Assembly (NCBI GenBank): GCA_004154925.1
Contig: QJNS01000030.1
Location: 310,001 to 374,000 of the forward strand
Direction: 5' to 3'
Length of the DNA: 64,000 bases
Source of the DNA: Monosporascus cannonballus
Lineage: Eukaryota > Ascomycota > Sordariomycetes > Xylariales
Made by a program: the position numbers and the translations under genes. The notes under the pieces were generated by a model. The model saw only the letters and a program-made list of their open reading frames with translations, made no database searches and had not been told where the DNA came from. Positions within the stretch are counted from its first letter, which is position 1; each line of letters begins with the position of its first letter. Positions 60,155-64,000 of the stretch are shown here, one piece after another.

Positions 60155-62815
60155 AAATAATTTTTTAGCTTAAATAGATATTAGGTATATATTTTTTCGT
60201 ATGTTAAGGTTTTTTTATTTTGTATATAGTTTTATTTTCCATTTTTACTATACTTTATCTCCCAAAGAATATAATAATATTTATTATTAATTCGAATAAA
60301 GGAAATATAAAAAATGCGATAATGTTAAATTTTTAATAAAAACTGCAGCCGAAAATTATTTTTTAAGATTTTCTTGGTAATTTTATATACACCAATATAT
60401 TCAAAACTATGTTTTTTTACCGAGTTTGTTCAGTTAAATATTTTTTGTATCAAAATAAACTATTTTTACGGCAGTATTATTTTAATATTTGTGAATTTAT
60501 CGTAAGTACTTTTAGAAGTATTAAGTATAAAACTAAAATTAGCATTTACTAAAATCGTTTTAATACTTTTATAATAATTAATATAATATTACAAATACGT
60601 TTTTGATACTTTATTTAATGGTTTTATTCATTTATTTATTTAAAGTTTAAATACATTAAATATTTTCCAATTTAAATTAGTTTACATTATAAAAGATTAC
60701 TGAAGGTTTAAAATAAATGTAATTTCTTTATCGGAAATAATTTAATATAATAATTCATATATATTGAAAATGTTTTTAAAAAAGACATATGTTATTTATT
60801 CGATATTTTTAATTTTCTTTAATGGAATAAAACGTAAAAAGATTTCGTAAATTTATTAAGGTTTAAGTTATTATGGTAATATATTTCTATTGTTAAATTT
60901 TGAAATAAACAGAGTTTTCTAGCAAAATTTATAATAATTAAATTCTACAGCCTCTTTAAAAATTAATAACAGTTATAGCTGCTTTAATAATTTATATTAT
61001 TATATTTTAATTTTATTATAAACGTTATACTATTCTGGCCTTTTTTACATTATTATTTTTAGTTTAAAAAGTTAATAAATATGTTGAAATTGTTTTGAGA
61101 TTTTATAAATCTTTAAATATTTATATAATTTATAGTTATATATATATTGTATTAAGTTTATTTGATTTTGTTTCGAAATTTATAATCCGTTTAGTTTTTT
61201 AATTTCTTGGTATTTGTTATATGGTATAGCTCGTATTATCGGAATTTAGCGCGGTATAAATATTTTTCTGATGGATTATCGAAAATTATATGGTTAACTT
61301 TAATTCATTTTTCTTCGAAGTTAGGTTATTTATTTAAGATGTTGGTTTTGTCTTTTTTTAGATTTTTTAATAAATAATAACGAAATCGAAATACGTTATT
61401 TTTTTACATATCGTAATTATTATCCGGTAAATATTTTAGCCGTAATAAAAGGGTAAAATTTTAATAATCTGTATATGTCTTAACTTAATAAAAGTTTTCT
61501 TTAAGCAAATACTTAATTTAGAAAAAAACCATAATAATGACCATAAATTAGTTACTTTGAATGTCGTACTTAAGTTCGGCTTTTTTTAATTTATATAAAA
61601 AATATAATAAATAATAATTCATCTTAATTGTTTCGTTATTTAATTATTACGATTAACGGATAATCAGAAGTATCGTTTTTTAGCTTAACGAAGCGTATTA
61701 TATCGTAAATAATTAGTATTAATTCGTTAATAAATTGTATTTTTAATTTTTTAAAATGTTTTTATCGTTTCTAACGTTTAGTTAAAATTTGTTTGATAAT
61801 GTTAATTAGGAATAAAAAGATTTTGCTAAACTTTCGGATAAATGTTTTGTAATAATTAGCGCATTTAAGAAATATTTATATTTTTAACCGTAATTGATGT
61901 TTATTATTTTGTAATTATAACCAATGCATAAGAATTTTTTTAAAAATATTTTAAAGTAATTATCTATTTTAAATATTGCTTTTGTTATATATAAAATGAA
62001 TATCTCTGTACTAATTAATAATTTAATGGTTTATAAAATATAAAAAACTTTATAAACGTATTAGCTATATATATATATTTTGTTTTCGCAAAAATAAAAA
62101 TATCGTTAAAGTAATATATAACAAAAACGTGAAGGTATTTTCCTAACATATAATTTATTATTCGTTAAATAATTATTAATACATTCGTAAATTCTATTAG
62201 CCTATTTAAGCATTTAAATAATCTATATTTAGTTGTAAAACGTATTGTTTTTATTTGTATGTTTTTTAATTTAATAAAGTTATACTTATTTTTAAAATCG
62301 AATACCGTAAATTATTTTGTTTTAGGCAATGGAGGCCTTACTTCAGCAATTAAAAGTAATAATATTTGGCTTTTAAATGTAATATGGTTTAGTTAGTATT
62401 AATTAACTATAAGTTTCAATTTGTTATTTTTGAAGCACGAAAAATATAAGGTATTTTGCGAGTAATTTAAAAGTTGAATTTATTCTTTTTGTAACCAATT
62501 TTTTAAGTATTTCTTAAAAACGCGTAATTCGTTTTCGTTAAAATTACAAATAAACTAAAATTTTATAAATATATCTTTTAATAATTTTATATCGAAGGTT
62601 TTAAAACAAATGCTTTATTCCGATAATATTTTAATAATATATTAAATTAACTTTTGGGTATTTTTGAAATTATTATTTTAACTCAATATTTAATTAATTA
62701 AATATTGCTATAATAATAATAATAATATATTATATTTTTCTTTTATGCCTAAACTTTTTATATTGTATTTTTTTATATAATAAGATTTTTATCGTATTCT
62801 CATATTTATATTTGC

Positions 62816-62937
62816 TTTTACGGCACGAGAACAAGAACTTAACTATTACACCACTAAAAATGGAACGTTATCAGCTCGAAAACTAACCGCCTTATTCTGC
62901 CCTATGTACTTACTAGGTACTACTTGAAACTGTAACA
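62816..62937 (+). repeat. Left LTR of the TRIM-like element
   Basis: 122 nt, ending CTGTAACA. Compared with the right LTR it shows mainly transitions. Confidence 0.75.
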
Positions 62938-63127
62938 ATAAATCCTCTTTTAGTTACATCGTCCTAATGCAACTAATTAACAGTTAAAAGCCCTTTATCG
63001 AAAAACCGCTCTTTGTATAGCGATTTTTCGAATTACGCGTTAATTTTACCCTGTGCTCGAAATAACTGCGTTAACTGGAAATCTGCCCCGTACTCAGCCA
63101 GCGGAATAAGTTAGCTGCCCAGTTTAG

Positions 63128-63201
63128 GAATTGAACGCGCAACCCATGAAAAAGCTGACAAACTGTTACGGCATAAGAACAAAAACGTAGCCATTACATC
63201 A
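63128..63201 (-). promoter_or_regulatory. Possible RNA polymerase III A/B-box promoter across the LTR boundary
   Basis: On the - strand, TGATGTAATGG at 63201-63191 (inside the LTR) resembles the tRNA A-box TRGYNNARYGG, and GTTCAATTC at 63136-63128 (inside the internal region) matches the B-box GWTCRANNC. They are 54 nt apart, within the usual A-B spacing. The A-box has one mismatch here and the solo LTR copy has a different one. No full tRNA fold was obtained, so this may be a tRNA-derived (SINE-like) remnant or chance. Confidence 0.3.
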
Positions 63202-63285
63202 CTAAAAGTGGAACGTTGTCAACTCGAGTACTGATCGCCTTGTTCTGCTCTATATATCTACTAGATGCTACTTAGAACTGTGACA
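63164..63285 (+). repeat. Right LTR of the TRIM-like element
   Basis: 122 nt, starting TGTTACGGCA and ending CTGTGACA, followed by TTTGT. It carries the TATA-like CTCTATATATC shared with the solo LTR at 59609. Confidence 0.8.
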
Positions 63286-64000
63286 TTTGTCGTTATTTCC
63301 GATCGAATATTAACACTTTAATTTTTTGTTTCTCGACGAGGTATAAGGCGAATTTTATCTAGCCAATCTTTTCGTTAAATAAGATTCCCTATTAGTATAT
63401 CTATAATAATCTTTAGATTATATCGTAATTTCTAAATCAAACGATATCGAAAATCATTATTTAATACTATTTTTAAAAAGAAATCTTAAATTAATTTTGC
63501 ATTGAATCTTTTTGTTATTATGAGCGAAATTATGATTTTCGCTATTTAGAAATATATATAGTTTTAATGTATATTTTTATAATTATTTAAATTTATTAAT
63601 AATATTTAATATAATATAACTTTGTTTAAAGTTTCGTATTTTGTTATTACAACATAATAAACGTTTTAATTTATATATTTAAAGTAATAAAGTTATTAAT
63701 GGGTTTTATTATTACGTTTAAACCCTTTTAGAAGCTTTTTTCATTCATATTAATCTCATTATTTTGTAGCTTTTTATAGGTATTTTTTTAAATTTCTTTT
63801 AATATTTATAAAATCGTATTTTTATTTCTGTAAATGCCGTATTAAGCTGTTATATGTATTGCTTTTATCAGCGTATTTAATTTTATTATTATTATTATTG
63901 TTTTCTATTTTGTTACAACTTTTATTGTTATTAAATAATTAACTTATTTATTTGTTATATAATATCTTATTATGTCGTATCGTTATGGTCTTTTTATATT

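Larger units (their letters stand above)
62816..63285 (+). mobile_element. TRIM-like miniature LTR element
   Basis: Two 122-nt direct repeats (62816-62937 and 63164-63285) flank only 226 nt with no coding frame, 470 bp in all. The repeats match the solo LTR at 59609 in reverse orientation. Flanking pentamers are TTTGC and TTTGT, an imperfect target duplication, and the host gypsy sequence continues on both sides. Terminal-repeat retrotransposons in miniature have this structure and move using another element's proteins. The left LTR start (TTTTACGG) is altered from TGTTACGG. The internal part carries a B-box-like string. Confidence 0.75.
52011..64000 (-). mobile_element. Ty3/gypsy copy in reverse orientation, interrupted and running off the window
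   Basis: Segments 52011-52688 and 60155-64000 align with the - strand body of the nested element at 32621-38580. They share, for example, the TTCGGAATTTAAATA region at the junction and pol segments near 61000-62600 matching 34500-35900. The sequence reads straight across the insertion at 52689-60154 with the AAATA duplication. It carries a second insertion at 62816-63285. Its 3' LTR was not found left of 52011, and its 5' part lies beyond the window. Heavily RIPped throughout. Confidence 0.75.

Noticed and set aside
1..64000. CRISPR arrays, operons, rRNA and tRNA genes
   Set aside because: The genes are eukaryotic with introns. The tandem and dispersed repeats found are LTRs, and no complete tRNA or rRNA was seen.

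Overview
The window looks like the nuclear genome of a filamentous ascomycete (Pezizomycotina, plausibly Sordariomycetes). The genes have short GT..AG introns and fungal-type products. The sequence is sharply bipartite: a GC-balanced gene island of about 15 kb (12.2-27.2 kb) sits between AT-rich blocks that carry the mark of repeat-induced point mutation (RIP). In those blocks C survives mainly in CpG, CpA/TpG is depleted, and CAA/CAG codons have become TAA/TAG. The exact species cannot be told from the sequence.

Left block (1-12217). A 5'-truncated Ty3/gypsy chromovirus on the + strand ends in a 423-nt LTR near 6126. After a short patch of ordinary DNA comes a complete Copia-type element on the - strand (6781-12217), with 163-nt LTRs and a GTATA target duplication. 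Its body is saturated with RIP, but its LTRs are nearly intact.

Gene island (12218-27210). It carries S-adenosylmethionine synthetase (-, three exons), divergent from GPN-loop GTPase 3 (+, two exons). GPN3 is convergent with an Apq12-like nuclear-pore assembly and biogenesis membrane protein (-, two exons). A single-exon 919-residue protein of unknown function (-) follows. At the right edge lies a broken OrsD-like (DUF3505) relic with four in-frame stops of the type RIP makes and one frameshift. The three recognised genes are housekeeping: methyl-donor synthesis, RNA polymerase II assembly and nuclear-envelope/pore biogenesis. They are not an obvious pathway cluster.

Right block (27211-64000). 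This is a nest of retroelements whose order can be read from target duplications. A + strand gypsy chromovirus (28852-42331, ATTAC duplication) is split inside its reverse transcriptase by a - strand relative (32226-38978, TAATG duplication). An unassigned AT-rich stretch with coding relics follows (42337-50444), then an un-RIPped solo LTR (50445-50609, ACGAT). A further - strand gypsy copy (about 52011 to beyond 64000) is split by a different + strand gypsy element (52689-60154, 207-nt LTRs, AAATA). That element in turn contains a solo LTR (59609-59732, GTAAA). A miniature LTR element (TRIM, 62816-63285) of the same family as this solo LTR is inserted in the outer - strand copy.

The most unusual signal is a second reading frame, antisense to pol, between pol and the 3' LTR of the chromoviruses. 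Despite RIP it still shows a cysteine cluster followed by a charged, coiled-coil-like segment. It is visible in three copies and possible in a fourth.
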